A DNA stretch of 35,513 nt, taken from contig CAJVYQ010000057.1 in the NCBI GenBank assembly GCA_913009825.1, positions 1 to 35,513 on the forward strand. Direction: 5' to 3'. Of the stretch, positions 9,259-19,026 are shown one piece after another. Under the pieces are notes generated by a model. That model worked only from the letters and a program-made list of their open reading frames with translations. It did no database searches and was not told the DNA's origin. The translations under genes were made by a program, and so were the position numbers. The stretch comes from an uncultured Deferribacteres bacterium. GTDB lineage: Bacteria; Zhuqueibacterota; JdFR-76; DREG01. Position 1 is the stretch's first letter, and every line of letters begins with the position of its first letter.

Positions 9259-9585
9259 GCTTCACATTTTGATTTTATGATTCTGACATTTTTTGGGCAC
9301 TCATTTTTTTATCGACACATTCATGAAATTTATTAAGAACATTTGCTAATTTTAATGGTAAATGATGTAGGACAATTCGACGAAAAGACGCCTTGAATCA
9401 ATTAAAATCATGGTAAGAAAAAACGGAATTAGTAAATCAGAATAGCTTGCGGAAGGATTCTCTGAACATAATCAAAGAGTCATCTAATGAAATAACATAG
9501 CGAACGACAAGACAGAATAATTTTCCCGAATAATCGGGGCAGTGCGGTAAAATAGCAAAACGGAGTAATTTGCGCCAGTTAATTC
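9259..9585 (-). other. Non-coding gap with weak terminator; should contain the kinase-operon promoter
   Basis: The gap of 327 bases between cheB and the ATPase-TPR operon holds no ORF. A small stem, CCCGA (9525-9529) with TCGGG (9534-9538), is followed on the minus strand by AAAATTATT and may weakly terminate the cheA-cheB transcript. I could not pick a convincing -35/-10 pair, although the stretch at about 9290-9370 is AT-rich. None of the repeat termini found elsewhere were seen here. Confidence 0.4.
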
Positions 9586-10653
9586 CTATCTACTTACCAT
9601 CCGTGCAATTGCACCGGGAATGCTTGCCAATGGTAAAACGAGATCGGCCAGACCTTTCTCCACAGCTTCCCTGGGCATGCCATAGACAACACAGGTTTCT
9701 TCATTCTGGGCAATCACGAAACCGTTGTTTTTCTTGATCAACCTCAGCCCTTCTGTGCCGTCTTTGCCCATTCCGGTCATGATAACCGCCAGGAGTGGTT
9801 CGGCAAAATTTTCAGCGGCCGATGACATCATAACGTCTACAGAAGGGCAGAAGAGAGTTCCATTCGGTTCGGACGATACTCTTAAATATATTTCAGAATT
9901 ATTCCGCCGGAAAGTTAAATGCCGACCGCCCGTAGCGATAAATACTTTCCCTGGTGAAAACTTCTCGCCATCTTCCGCTTCTTTTACCTGAACCGCGCTG
10001 ACTTTATTTAATTTTTCCGCCAACGATCTGGTGAAATTAGGGGGAATATGCTGCACAATCGCCATGCCGACCGGAAAATCTGCCGGGAATCGAGGGATGA
10101 TTTTATTGAGTGCAAACGGACCGCCGGTGGAGATGCCAAGAACAACCGCGGCAAATTTGCCTCCCGGGAGTAACTTTATTTTTTCAATATCTTCATCGTT
10201 AATAGTTTCTTGATAAAAACCGTTTCCTTTTATTTTTGCATAAAAACCGGGATGATTGACAACACTCTTTATTTTGGCAATAATCTCCGATTTCATCTGT
10301 ATAATATTCAACGGCCCGTTCGCCAGCTCTTTGGGTACAAAATCGGCTGCGCCATAGCTTAAGGCCTCCAGCGTAACCTGCGCTCCTTTCGTAGTAACAG
10401 AACTGATGACCAGAACAGGAAGCGGATATTCCTTCATGATTATTTTCAGCGCCGTCAATCCGTCCATTCTGGGCATTTGGATATCCAGTGTAATCGCATC
10501 CGGCCTGAGCTGCCGGATTTTCTCGATGCCGTCCAATCCATCCCGGGCTGTGGCCACAACCTGAATATCAGGATCCGATTCCAGTAGCATAGATATGGAT
10601 TTGCGCATAAAAGCGGAATCATCGACAACAATTACTCTAATCGCTTTCATCAT
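9586..10653 (-). CDS. cheB: CheB-type protein-glutamate methylesterase (block A)
   Basis: A 355-residue response regulator-methylesterase. The receiver domain (1-125) has the acidic pair D11-D12, phospho-site D57 and K108. The methylesterase domain (about 165-350) keeps the catalytic triad S175 (G-I-S-T-G-G), H202 (Q-H-I-P-P-N-F-T) and D298 (M-T-G-M-G-K-D-G). It removes methyl groups from MCP glutamates, and may deamidate glutamines, when phosphorylated by CheA. It overlaps the cheA stop by 4 bases (ATGATGA) and is the last gene of block A. A second CheB (20448-21515) is encoded in block B; the two differ in the inter-domain linker and may serve different receptors. Confidence 0.96.
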   Translation of the reverse strand: MMKAIRVIVVDDSAFMRKSISMLLESDPDIQVVATARDGLDGIEKIRQLRPDAITLDIQMPRMDGLTALKIIMKEYPLPVLVISSVTTKGAQVTLEALSYGAADFVPKELANGPLNIIQMKSEIIAKIKSVVNHPGFYAKIKGNGFYQETINDEDIEKIKLLPGGKFAAVVLGISTGGPFALNKIIPRFPADFPVGMAIVQHIPPNFTRSLAEKLNKVSAVQVKEAEDGEKFSPGKVFIATGGRHLTFRRNNSEIYLRVSSEPNGTLFCPSVDVMMSSAAENFAEPLLAVIMTGMGKDGTEGLRLIKKNNGFVIAQNEETCVVYGMPREAVEKGLADLVLPLASIPGAIARMVSR

Positions 10654-12452
10654 ACGGCTGCCATCATTTCTTTTTTTTGAACCGCGGCTGCCCCACCTGA
10701 CCGGGATATCAACTCTTTCAGATCCAAAATCATCACCACACGGCCGTCACCAAGAATGGTCGATCCGGCAATTCCCGGCACATCGCCCAAATAGTTACCT
10801 AATGATTTAATGACAATTTCTTTCTGCCCCAGCAGTGAATCCACAATCAATCCCACCCTTTTTTCAGCAACACCTACAACAACTACATGCAACCACGTGG
10901 AACGAACTTTGTATTCAATACCGCTGAAAATATCACTCAACCGGATGAGAGAAAGAACAGAGTCCCGCAGCAAAACAACTTCCTTTCCGTTGATTGTCTC
11001 GATATCATCCGGTTTGATGCGAACTACTTCAACAACAGAATCCAGAGGTATGGAAAAAATATCAAAACCCACTTTTATCAGCAGCCCCTGAATGATGGCG
11101 AGTGTAAGTGGTAATTTTAAGATAAATTTTGTGCCTTTTCCCGGTTCTGATTCAATTTCGATAAGGCCCTTCAATTTAGATAGGTTCGTCTTTACCACAT
11201 CCATACCAACGCCTCTGCCCGAAATGTTGGTAATTTTGGCGGCAGTACTAAAACCAGGCGTAAATATTAAATTGTAAATATCTCTTTTCGGCATTTCCCG
11301 TGCCTGGCTTTCGAAAATCAATTTATTTGCCAACGCTTTCTGTTTTATCTTTTCCGGATCTATCCCTTTCCCGTCGTCTTCGATGGAAATTACGATGTGG
11401 TTCCCTTCATGTTCCGCTTTGACACGCACAGTTCCTTTTGGCTCTTTTCCGGCAGCCGTCCTCTCTTCAGTAGATCCAATTCCATGATCGACGGCATTCC
11501 GGATAAGATGAACAAGCGGATCATTCAGTTCCTCAATGATCGTTTTGTCCAGTTCCGTTTCTTCACCGAAAATCTGCACTTCAACTTTTTTGCCACTTTC
11601 CTTACACAAATCCCGAATCAAACGGGGAATTTTGTTAAAAACTTTTGCCACTGAAACCATTCTGGTTTTCATAACCGCCATCTGGATTTCATTGGTGATA
11701 GTATGAATTTGAGTGCTGGAATCATATAAATCCTGAATTTGCGAAGAATCGTTTTCCCGATCCTTCGACTGGGAAATAATTTGTTGCAGACGATTTCGGC
11801 TAAGTACTAATTCTCCTACTAAATCCAACAAATTGTCCAATCGCGCAACATCTACCCGAATGGTGGTGTTTATCTCATTTTTGATAACACCGCCAACTTT
11901 TTTCTTTTTATTTTCTTTTCCCGATAGATCCGGGGCTTCTTGTCTCATCGTTTCTTCGGCTAAAACATTTTCTTTTGCCGGATCTTTTTCCGGTACCTGC
12001 AACTCGTTTTTTTCGGAGCTATTTTTCCGGTCACCTGCTTCACTCAGTTCTTTGCCATCATCCTGAGTAGCCAACTCCAATTTTTTCAATATATCCGTCA
12101 GGTCATAATCATCGTGCATCTCTGTTTTTACCTGCTGCAGAAGTGTTTTAAGCAAATCATACGCTGCAAAAACCACATCCATTTTGGCAGGGGTAACGTG
12201 CATTTCTCCTTTGCGCACACGGTTGAACAGATCTTCCGATTTATGCGCAAGTTTGCGTATATTTTCAAAACCGAGAAAAGAAGAAGTGCCTTTTATGGTA
12301 TGAACCGAGCGGAAAATTGAATTTGCCAACTCAGGATCAACTTCTCCGTGATCCAGTTCCAATAAATCCCGGCCTAATTTTTCGAGAATTTCGTCCGTTT
12401 CAATGATAAAACTCTCAATAATTTCATCCATTTCATCATCTAATTCCGGCAT
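10650..12452 (-). CDS. cheA: Chemotaxis histidine kinase CheA
   Basis: A 600-residue CheA, the only one in the window. P1 (about 8-115) contains the phosphotransfer histidine H51 in H-T-I-K-G-T. Instead of a recognisable P2 domain there is a charged, Glu/Lys-rich linker at about 125-195. P3 dimerisation (from about 200; V-A-R-L-D-N-L-L-D-L-V-G-E), P4 ATPase (N-A-V-D-H-G-I-G; D-D-G-K-G-I-D; G-R-G-V-G-M-D) and the P5 CheW-like domain follow. Lack of P2 means the receivers must dock directly on P1 or P4. It couples MCP signals through CheW to CheY and CheB. An AGGTGA ribosome site lies 5 bases before ATG. A miniature element separates it from the upstream cheW. Confidence 0.96.
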   Translation of the reverse strand: MPELDDEMDEIIESFIIETDEILEKLGRDLLELDHGEVDPELANSIFRSVHTIKGTSSFLGFENIRKLAHKSEDLFNRVRKGEMHVTPAKMDVVFAAYDLLKTLLQQVKTEMHDDYDLTDILKKLELATQDDGKELSEAGDRKNSSEKNELQVPEKDPAKENVLAEETMRQEAPDLSGKENKKKKVGGVIKNEINTTIRVDVARLDNLLDLVGELVLSRNRLQQIISQSKDRENDSSQIQDLYDSSTQIHTITNEIQMAVMKTRMVSVAKVFNKIPRLIRDLCKESGKKVEVQIFGEETELDKTIIEELNDPLVHLIRNAVDHGIGSTEERTAAGKEPKGTVRVKAEHEGNHIVISIEDDGKGIDPEKIKQKALANKLIFESQAREMPKRDIYNLIFTPGFSTAAKITNISGRGVGMDVVKTNLSKLKGLIEIESEPGKGTKFILKLPLTLAIIQGLLIKVGFDIFSIPLDSVVEVVRIKPDDIETINGKEVVLLRDSVLSLIRLSDIFSGIEYKVRSTWLHVVVVGVAEKRVGLIVDSLLGQKEIVIKSLGNYLGDVPGIAGSTILGDGRVVMILDLKELISRSGGAAAVQKKEMMAAV

Positions 12453-12480
12453 ATATTCACCTGGATAATAAATTTATTTT

Positions 12481-12579
12481 GTATCTACTCAGGTAGCGTA
12501 CGAAAACACCCTCCTTGAGGGGGGTAAGGGGGGTGTAAAACAAGTTCTAATATAATCGTATCATATCCTTAATAGTTAC
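12481..12579. mobile_element. Degenerate IS66-type miniature element between cheW and cheA
   Basis: The left end GTATCTACTCAGG (12481-12493) and right end CCTTAATAGTTAC (12567-12579) match the GTAACTATTCAGG terminus with two and one mismatches. Flanks TTTATTTT and CGTATTTT agree in 6 of 8 bases, as expected of an aged 8-bp target duplication. The interior is a GC-rich hairpin (ACACCC with GGGTGT). It lies in the untranslated gap between cheW and cheA and may reduce read-through between them. Confidence 0.65.
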
Positions 12580-12586
12580 CGTATTT

Positions 12587-13093
12587 TTAAATCATAGAAT
12601 TCGACAGCAATGTTTTTTCAGCGAACGAAAGAATTTCTTCAAGTTCGAGAAGAATAATCATTTGATCATCGAACACAGCAACGGCAGTGATATATTTTGT
12701 CTCGACCCCGGATATCATATCGGGCGGCGGTTCAATGGCAGTAATCGGAATGCGCATGACTTCATTCACCCAATCAACAACAAAACCGACTATTTTGTCT
12801 TTCAATTCAAAAACCATAATTCTGGTATTTTTGTCCGCTTTTTTCCGGGGCAGGCCGAACCGGCTGCGCACGTCGACGATAGGAATTACTCTGCCACGCA
12901 AGTTGATTACTCCATCAACAAAATCCGGTGTGTTCGGAACCCGTGTTGATTTAATCAGGCGAATAATCTCTTTTATTTTCAGAATATCCACACCGAATTT
13001 CTCACTGCCGATATTGAAAGTGATAATTTGTATTTGTTCGGCAACCACGATAGGTTTTTTCTCAAATGTCGAGGCTGTAGTTAGATGATCCAT
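12587..13093 (-). CDS. cheW: CheW adaptor (block A)
   Basis: A 168-residue single CheW domain. It shows the typical F-x-I-G-x-E-x-F-G-V-D-I-x-K-I-x-E-I-I opening, the V-x-N-T-P-D-F-V-D-G-V-I-N-L-R-G-R-V-I-P-I-V-D stretch, and the C-terminal L-L-E-L-E-E-I-L. It bridges MCP tips to CheA P5. I start it at the ATG at 13093 rather than the TTG one codon earlier; AAGGAT lies about 10 bases upstream. It is cotranscribed with the membrane MCP upstream (59-base gap). It differs from the block B CheW, which has an acidic C-terminal tail. Confidence 0.95.
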   Translation of the reverse strand: MDHLTTASTFEKKPIVVAEQIQIITFNIGSEKFGVDILKIKEIIRLIKSTRVPNTPDFVDGVINLRGRVIPIVDVRSRFGLPRKKADKNTRIMVFELKDKIVGFVVDWVNEVMRIPITAIEPPPDMISGVETKYITAVAVFDDQMIILLELEEILSFAEKTLLSNSMI

Positions 13094-13152
13094 CAATTTA
13101 TATCCTTGTATTCATTATTCTTATGCGAATAAAAAGCGTAACCATAAAGGAC

Positions 13153-15144
13153 CTAGTTATTGTAAATCGTTTCAGTTATTTTTTGCTGTAAAGCAGAATC
13201 ATCCAACGTAATATTAATTCCTTTCTCTTTATGATTCATTTCTTCATCATTAGTATATTTAAATTGATTGAACATATCCTGTATCTGGTTAATTGACCGA
13301 CTCAAACCTTCAATTGTCATGGAAATTTGCTGCATGGCGCTGGCAGATTCCTGGGTAGCGGTACTGATCGATTCCACGTTCTTTGATATCTGTTCGCTGG
13401 TTGTAGATTGTTCTTCGCTGGCCACGGCAATATGTGTCACCTTGTCCGTAACATCCGCTGAATTTGCCACAATCTCCTGCAAAACATCATCAGCCTGGGT
13501 AACAAACCGGATCCCCTCATTAACCTTTTCTGTCCCCGCCTTCATAGAAGTAACTGCATTTTTCGTCTCTACTTGTATTTCCCTAATCATCTTCGCTATC
13601 TCTTTTGTTGCATTGCCCGTTTTATCCGCAAGTGTTCTCACCTCATCCGCAACAACGGCAAAGCCCCTTCCCTGTTCTCCCGCTCGTGCCGCTTCAATGG
13701 ACGCATTTAATGCCAGCAGATTCGTCTGATCGGCGATATCATCGATTACTGAAATAATTTCACCGATCTGATCACTGGATTTGCCAAGTTTCATCACGGT
13801 GTCAGAAGACAAATTCACAACGTCAGCAATATTTTTCATGATTTTTGTAGTTTTTCCCACAACTTCCCGTCCGTGTTCCGCCGATGATTTTTCTTTTTTG
13901 GCAGTATCCAGGGTAATGGCGGCGTTTTCGGAATTTTCAATAATAGTCCGGGTCATCTCCTCTACTGCCGACGCCAAATCGGTGGTTTGCAAAGATTGTT
14001 GCTGCCCGGTAATTGCCATTTCTTCCGTTGCACCGCTAATCTGCGTAACATCGCCGGCGACTGAAATTACAATTTGTGATAACTGCCGCAAAATATCATG
14101 AATTTTCACTACCGCAGCATTAAAACCCTGGAACAGGTTACCAATTTCATCATTCTCTTCAGATGATAAATTCACTGTCAAATCGCCTGCGGCAAACTTT
14201 TTCATTTCAATTAAAATTTTTTCAACATTTTTTCCCAAATATTGTTTGTGAGCATTGGATTCAGAAATCGCTTGCTGAATTTTTTGTTCTACAGAAACTT
14301 TTTCAGTTTGCAACTCATGAACTATTTTTTCATAACTTTCCTTCTCCACTTTTAAAGTATCGCGCATATTTTGCAAGGCAGAAAGTAATTCTCCCATCTC
14401 ATCTTGTTTTCTTATTTGAATTTTTGTGTCATAATTTCCGGAAGCAATTTTATTCGCCAAAGAAATGCTCTTCTGCAATGGTTTTGAAAAATCACGTATA
14501 AAAAAGTAATTCATTCCAAATCCCATGATTAAAAGAGCTATAGTAAAAATAACCGCGGTGATCGTCATAGCCCTATCTTTACTCACAATATTTGCTACCA
14601 TGGTTTTGTTAAAAGATTCAGCTATACCGAACATTTGACGCAATAAATGTTTCATTTTTTCTTTTTCACTGCCAACCTTTTTTAAAGTTTTGGTGAGATC
14701 AATCTTATTCTTTTGCTTAGATTGTTTTAAAACGTAATTTACTTGTTTTTGATAAAATTGATAATTTTGAATTGCTTCTTTTAATTTTGCCTGCAAACTT
14801 ACATTATATTTTGGGGGTGTCAAAATTACATAATCCGCAACATTTTTAAATTCCGTATCAGTTAATCCGAGAGAATGTTGAATTGTGTTCTCAAGATTTT
14901 TATGATGATCAGGATCACTATTATTTCCGGTTAGGAGAATTTCCGACAAATTAAAAGCCTGTTGATCAAGGTTAGTCATAATATCAGAAATTGAATTCCT
15001 TAAAGAAAAACAGATTTTTGAAGTGTCCTTCACTTCACATGTAATTGATTTCATTCTAAACAAACCAAACACCACTATAGATACAACAATCAGCAGAACG
15101 GCTGATATATTACCGATAATTCTTGATTTTAGGTTTACTTGCAT
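13153..15144 (-). CDS. Membrane methyl-accepting chemotaxis protein (block A)
   Basis: A 663-residue receptor. TM1 is at about 9-30. The helical periplasmic part (about 31-190) looks like a four-helix bundle with no cysteines beyond the first 50 residues. TM2 is at about 195-215. A HAMP domain follows (about 217-270), then a coiled linker and a second HAMP-like segment near 310-360. The signalling hairpin has its conserved tip in [21 protein letters not shown]. There is no aromatic pentapeptide at the C-terminus (ends T-I-Y-N-N). It probably senses a small ligand or a binding-protein complex; the ligand is unknown. A ribosome site AAGGAG lies about 11 bases before ATG. Confidence 0.95.
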   Translation of the reverse strand: MQVNLKSRIIGNISAVLLIVVSIVVFGLFRMKSITCEVKDTSKICFSLRNSISDIMTNLDQQAFNLSEILLTGNNSDPDHHKNLENTIQHSLGLTDTEFKNVADYVILTPPKYNVSLQAKLKEAIQNYQFYQKQVNYVLKQSKQKNKIDLTKTLKKVGSEKEKMKHLLRQMFGIAESFNKTMVANIVSKDRAMTITAVIFTIALLIMGFGMNYFFIRDFSKPLQKSISLANKIASGNYDTKIQIRKQDEMGELLSALQNMRDTLKVEKESYEKIVHELQTEKVSVEQKIQQAISESNAHKQYLGKNVEKILIEMKKFAAGDLTVNLSSEENDEIGNLFQGFNAAVVKIHDILRQLSQIVISVAGDVTQISGATEEMAITGQQQSLQTTDLASAVEEMTRTIIENSENAAITLDTAKKEKSSAEHGREVVGKTTKIMKNIADVVNLSSDTVMKLGKSSDQIGEIISVIDDIADQTNLLALNASIEAARAGEQGRGFAVVADEVRTLADKTGNATKEIAKMIREIQVETKNAVTSMKAGTEKVNEGIRFVTQADDVLQEIVANSADVTDKVTHIAVASEEQSTTSEQISKNVESISTATQESASAMQQISMTIEGLSRSINQIQDMFNQFKYTNDEEMNHKEKGINITLDDSALQQKITETIYNN

Positions 15145-15158
15145 TATCCCGGCACTCC

Positions 15159-16187
15159 TTATTTTAGACAGAATTGTTGTATTTTAGTCCCAACAACAGA
15201 CCTGTTTAGCGGTAAAACAACGATGTAATTCGCACCGGACTGAATGGCCTGTCGAACCAAAACAACATTCCAATTTTTTCCTTCAATCCAAAGCGGGACA
15301 GGCGTTGCAGCCAATATTCTTTTCAACTTCCTGCACAGGTGAATCCCCTTAAGTACCATCAAGCCAGCCTGGATAACAATTAATTTTATATTATTATAAC
15401 GCATCTGCTGTTGTAATGTAGAGACTGTCGGGGCATAATTATATGGCATATTTTTTTCTGTCAACAGAGTTTCAAGCTCATTTTTATCATTTTTTGATAT
15501 ATTAATTAGTAGAATTTTCCCTTGTTTGTCTGATGTAACTGTCCCTGAATCGATGGTTTCATTTTTAGCATGTTCCGGTTCCTCTTCCTGTTCTTTCAGT
15601 TCACCATGGCCTATCTGAGAGATGAAAGAAGCCGGTAAAACAAAATCGAAAAATGCTTCATATTTACCATCCACCTCAAGCCGGTAACTAAAATTAATCA
15701 AATATTCTTCGTTAAAAAATTTGCCAATTGTTTTTTGGATTTCACTCTCTTCTTCAACAGTTGCCACATCTATTTGTTTGATATGGATCTTCTCCGGGAG
15801 AATTTTAGCAAACACCTGGTCACTCATACCGATCAACTGATTACACAGTTCATGAAAAGCGTCAAACTCATCCTTGCCAAATTCAAGAGAAGTTATTTTC
15901 TCTTCAATCACAGCTTTGCCAAACATAGAAAGTGTACAACCCAAAAAGATCGCATCGCGCTTGGAGAAAACTAAAAGACCTTCACCTTCCCCTCCTTTGT
16001 CCATAATTAATTTACTAAATGCAAAAGGAGTTTGAAGAGCAGAAAAATATTCATCTACGGTTAACTTTTGCCATTTTTGAATATGAATATCGACCTTACT
16101 TCCTAACAATAAGGATAGGTTCTCACTAAATAACTTATAACTATTTTGAGAATATTCAGTTAATATTTCTCTGATATCCATAATCAT
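15159..16187 (-). CDS. CheC/CheX-like domain fused to a degenerate receiver
   Basis: A 342-residue protein with two parts. The N-terminal about 200 residues resemble the CheC/CheX/FliY phosphatase fold, with the signature helix containing E113-x-x-N116 in H-E-L-C-N-Q-L-I-G, the residue pair that removes phosphate from CheY-P in this family. After an acidic linker, residues about 222-342 have a receiver-like pattern (K-I-L-L-I-N-I, later [13 protein letters not shown]) but lack all active residues. The acidic pair is gone, the phospho-aspartate position reads I-V-I-Q, and the K-P lysine is leucine. It sits 10 bases after cheX, so it is likely a second phosphatase or regulator acting on CheY. 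The start (M1 or M3) is uncertain because the ribosome site is weak. Confidence 0.82.
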   Translation of the reverse strand: MIMDIREILTEYSQNSYKLFSENLSLLLGSKVDIHIQKWQKLTVDEYFSALQTPFAFSKLIMDKGGEGEGLLVFSKRDAIFLGCTLSMFGKAVIEEKITSLEFGKDEFDAFHELCNQLIGMSDQVFAKILPEKIHIKQIDVATVEEESEIQKTIGKFFNEEYLINFSYRLEVDGKYEAFFDFVLPASFISQIGHGELKEQEEEPEHAKNETIDSGTVTSDKQGKILLINISKNDKNELETLLTEKNMPYNYAPTVSTLQQQMRYNNIKLIVIQAGLMVLKGIHLCRKLKRILAATPVPLWIEGKNWNVVLVRQAIQSGANYIVVLPLNRSVVGTKIQQFCLK

Positions 16188-16197
16188 GCCGGTTTTA

Positions 16198-16671
16198 TTA
16201 ATTTTTTAACGTAAGCTGAATAAAGACTATTCCGAAGCTACCTTCGCAAAGGAATAAACGGTTATGATCCTTATTATAATTATTTGAGGAAAAATTATCT
16301 CCATCCAAAACAGAAGGAATTGATTGTTGAAACGGAGAGGTTCCCGTGTTAAATTTTGACTTAAAAATACCAACAATAATATTCGAAACTTCTCCGATAG
16401 CATCCCTTACTTCCGGTGTAACTTCATGAATATCGACATCTAACATACTCGATGTGATATGAGTTGCCATTTTGAGTGAACAATAGATAGATACTAATCC
16501 CGTCAATTCTCCAACAAATCCAACCATAGAAACCAAATGTTTCCCTTTAAAGCTGATTTGACCTTCCAATATTTTTGTTTTTTGTACGGTCATAATATCG
16601 AACGATTCGAATACTTCCGCCACACTTTCTTGTAACTTGGTTAAAATACCGTTATTTATGGGGTTAGTCAT
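16198..16671 (-). CDS. cheX: CheX-family CheY-P phosphatase
   Basis: A 157-residue single-domain protein. It has the CheX pattern: an initial helix, a beta strand pair around G-F-V-G-E-L-T-G-L-V, and the active helix V-R-D-A-I-G-E-V-S-N-I-I-V-G with E94 and N97. CheX homodimers dephosphorylate CheY-P, which fits its place 14 bases after cheY. The C-terminus has the expected F-G-I-V-F-I-Q-L strand. Its neighbour downstream is a second, larger member of the same superfamily, so CheY-P removal may be under two controls. No membrane or export signal is seen. Confidence 0.9.
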   Translation of the reverse strand: MTNPINNGILTKLQESVAEVFESFDIMTVQKTKILEGQISFKGKHLVSMVGFVGELTGLVSIYCSLKMATHITSSMLDVDIHEVTPEVRDAIGEVSNIIVGIFKSKFNTGTSPFQQSIPSVLDGDNFSSNNYNKDHNRLFLCEGSFGIVFIQLTLKN

Positions 16672-16685
16672 AATCTTCGCCTTTC

Positions 16686-17063
16686 TTACGATTCGACAGC
16701 TACCTGAATTTTTTCATTCAATTGATCCGGTGTGAACGGTTTAACAACATAAGCATCGGCACCGGATGTAATAGCTTCATCAACTATATCCAATCCGGCT
16801 ACCGTTGTGATCATTACAATCTTAATATGATCCAGTTCCGGTTTGCTGCGCACGGCTTTGACAAAACTAAGGCCATCCATATTGGGCATATTGACATCGC
16901 AGAAAATAAGATTAACATTATGATTGGCAAGAGCATTTAAAGCTTCTTTCCCATCACCGGCTTCCAACTCTTGATCGATCCGGATTCCAGTTTGCCGGAT
17001 ACTTCTCCTGATGATTTTTCTCATCACAGATGAATCATCGACGATTAATACATTATAACCCAT
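16686..17063 (-). CDS. cheY: CheY-like single-domain response regulator
   Basis: A 125-residue receiver with the full active site: D9-D10, phospho-site D56, T86/T87 and K108 in V-V-K-P-F. No output domain is attached, as in CheY. It is the first gene of block A and is followed at once by cheX, so it is the likely phosphatase substrate. A GGAAG ribosome site precedes the ATG. The gap upstream (17064-17276) contains one terminus of a miniature repeat. No flagellar switch or pilus gene is in the window to show what it acts upon. Confidence 0.95.
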   Translation of the reverse strand: MGYNVLIVDDSSVMRKIIRRSIRQTGIRIDQELEAGDGKEALNALANHNVNLIFCDVNMPNMDGLSFVKAVRSKPELDHIKIVMITTVAGLDIVDEAITSGADAYVVKPFTPDQLNEKIQVAVES

Positions 17064-17107
17064 AATTCTTCCAACATTTTTTAGATTAAAACAAAAATAT
17101 ATCTATA

Positions 17108-17138
17108 TAGTGTCTAACCGAAAACTCGCTTTTTCTGA
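17108..17138. repeat. Single terminus of a second miniature-repeat family
   Basis: TAGTGTCTAACCGAAAACTC continuing to TTTTTCTG closely matches the inverse of the right end of the element at 23270-23421 (TAGTGTCTGTCCGAGAACTC followed by GCTTTTTCTG). A matching opposite end was not found before the HDOD gene, so this is a fragment or a badly decayed copy. It lies about 45 bases upstream of cheY, inside its likely promoter region. The rest of the gap shows nothing recognisable. Confidence 0.5.
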
Positions 17139-17276
17139 TCCTGATAGAACGTCTGAGCAGCAACAAATTTTATTAACTTGCTCTCATGCAAAATACCCTC
17201 TTGTAGATAACTATTCACATTAACTTCCCATTTTATCTTCCTTTTTCCTATAATTATTTTCGGTAAAAAAATTAGA

Positions 17277-18173
17277 TTACTCAAAGATTTTTTTTACAGA
17301 TTCAGTAATAATCTGAAATTGATCCGTTAATTCCATGGAAAATCTCTTCCAATCCCGTCCGGCATAATCGTTACAGTTTTTTTGCAATATTTTGAACGAC
17401 GGTAGTTCATCCAGCGAAATCATCATTGCTTCATAAATTCCATAATTTAATCCGAGTAATCTTGTGAAAATATCAGACAGATTCACCGTTGCAACAAGTT
17501 TCTGATCATGTTGAGCCAATTCCGGAGAATGATGATATTTAATGGTTTGAATCAGATAAGGCGGAAATTTCCACATCATCGCTAATTTTTCACCTAAATC
17601 ACAATGAGTGATGCCAAACAATTCATTCTCCCCTTCGAACAGGTTAATCGATTTTTCATTAGCATGATTATAAACAAATTTAAATTCATCCGGGAAGTAT
17701 TGCGCCCAAATTAGTTCTCCGATATCATGCACCAGACCGGCCACATAGTAAACATCATCCGCCGGATAATCACTTTTCTTTTCCAGCAAAGCTGCACCTT
17801 TTGCGCACCCCAAAGCATGTTCCCAAAAATAATTTTGCGGTACAGTTGCCTTAGATAAATTAAAATGATTGATTAAAACAGTCGTCAGCACAATATCACG
17901 GATTTTTTTCAAACCTAATAGAATAATTGCATGTTTTAACGATGTAACCTTTCGCGCCGGAAAATAAAGAGTTGAATTAACAAGCCGGAGTACACCTACG
18001 GTAAGTGCCTGGTCTTTCATAATCAGAACTGCAATTTTCCGGATTTCCACATCAGGATTTGATATTTCTGCCAATATCTGATGCAGTACGGTTGGAATAG
18101 TGCGAATTGCCTGAATCGATGCCAATGCATCTAAAATTTCCGAACCTTTTTTTATCTTTTTCGAACTAACCAT
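17277..18173 (-). CDS. HDOD-domain protein
   Basis: About 298 residues. An HDOD domain covers residues 10-220 (I-P-T-V-L-H-Q-I-L, later L-R-L-V-N-S and H-A-I-I-L-L-G-L-K-K-I-R). HDOD proteins are HD-superfamily signalling proteins, often found with two-component and chemotaxis genes. Here the H-D of an HD site is retained (G-L-V-H-D-I-G), which many HDOD proteins lose, together with an upstream H in E-H-A-L-G. A longer reading frame starts at 18206, but I choose 18173: a GGCGGGG stretch precedes that ATG and it overlaps the cheR stop by only 8 bases. It is the last gene of block B. Confidence 0.88.
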   Translation of the reverse strand: MVSSKKIKKGSEILDALASIQAIRTIPTVLHQILAEISNPDVEIRKIAVLIMKDQALTVGVLRLVNSTLYFPARKVTSLKHAIILLGLKKIRDIVLTTVLINHFNLSKATVPQNYFWEHALGCAKGAALLEKKSDYPADDVYYVAGLVHDIGELIWAQYFPDEFKFVYNHANEKSINLFEGENELFGITHCDLGEKLAMMWKFPPYLIQTIKYHHSPELAQHDQKLVATVNLSDIFTRLLGLNYGIYEAMMISLDELPSFKILQKNCNDYAGRDWKRFSMELTDQFQIITESVKKIFE

Positions 18174-19026
18174 CTTGCCCCGCCGCCTTTTTGTAGGCCA
18201 TCCCACCGGGAAAATGCACCAGTTTAAATTTCTCCGTTACATCGAAGAGAGATTCTGAATGGCCTAATAAGAAAAACCCATGATTTACTAAACTTTCACA
18301 AAAATTTTCCACTACCCGCTTTTTGGATACCGTATTAAAATAGATCAACACATTTCGACAAAAGATGATGTCAAAATTCCTCATTGGGATATTATCTCTT
18401 TTATTATTGAGGTTTGAAACACGAAAATTGACCAATCTCTTCAAATTATCATTAACAGCGAAGCCGTTATGGTTAGTATTGAAGAATCTTTTACGAATCT
18501 CAGCCGGCACATTTCTCAACCTGTATTCAGTATAAATTCCTCTCTTTGCCGCTTCAATAACCGACGGGTCAATATCGGTCCCCAATATCTCAACCTGCCA
18601 ATTTCTGATTTTATCCTTAAGATATTCTAATAAAAACAGTGCAATCGTGTATGGTTCTTCTCCCGAGGAACATCCGGCGCTCCAAATTCTCAGTCGATTT
18701 GTCCCTTGCTTTTGCTTCATTTTTAAAATTTCAGGGACTATCAAATCTACCATCGCTCTGAATTGCGCAGCATTGCGAAAAAACGATGTTTCATTGATGG
18801 TAATTTCCTGTATTAGACGACTATATTCTTTCGGTCCTTCAGAATTCGTGCACAAGAAACGAAGATAGGCATGATAAGAATCAAGTTTTAATTCCTGCAG
18901 CCTGTGAGCAAAACGACTCTCAAAAAAATATCGTTTACTATCCGGAAAATACATTCCCGACGTTTCATAAATATAGTCTCTGACAAGAAGCACTTCATCG
19001 TTCATTGATTGTGGCATTCGCTCCAT
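18166..19026 (-). CDS. cheR: CheR-type MCP methyltransferase (block B, second copy)
   Basis: Up to 286 residues. The N-terminal CheR helical domain ends in N-E-T-S-F-F-R-N. The S-adenosylmethionine domain follows with motif I in I-W-S-A-G-C-S-S-G-E-E-P-Y-T, motif II in G-T-D-I-D, and the catalytic-core stretch I-I-F-C-R-N-V-L-I-Y-F. It methylates glutamates on MCPs. The ATG at 19026 overlaps cheD by 32 bases; in-frame ATGs at 19017 and 19005 are alternatives, and GGAG stands just before the 19017 one. It lies between cheD and the HDOD gene. A paralogue is at 21756-22616. They share the catalytic layout but diverge in the loop after G-I-Y, so they may prefer different receptors. Confidence 0.94.
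   Translation of the reverse strand: MERMPQSMNDEVLLVRDYIYETSGMYFPDSKRYFFESRFAHRLQELKLDSYHAYLRFLCTNSEGPKEYSRLIQEITINETSFFRNAAQFRAMVDLIVPEILKMKQKQGTNRLRIWSAGCSSGEEPYTIALFLLEYLKDKIRNWQVEILGTDIDPSVIEAAKRGIYTEYRLRNVPAEIRKRFFNTNHNGFAVNDNLKRLVNFRVSNLNNKRDNIPMRNFDIIFCRNVLIYFNTVSKKRVVENFCESLVNHGFFLLGHSESLFDVTEKFKLVHFPGGMAYKKAAGQDG

Noticed and set aside
17064-17276. cheY promoter formed by the outward end of the repeat at 17108-17138
   Set aside because: AT-rich hexamers can be found (TATATT near 17100), but spacing and -35 are not convincing enough to call.
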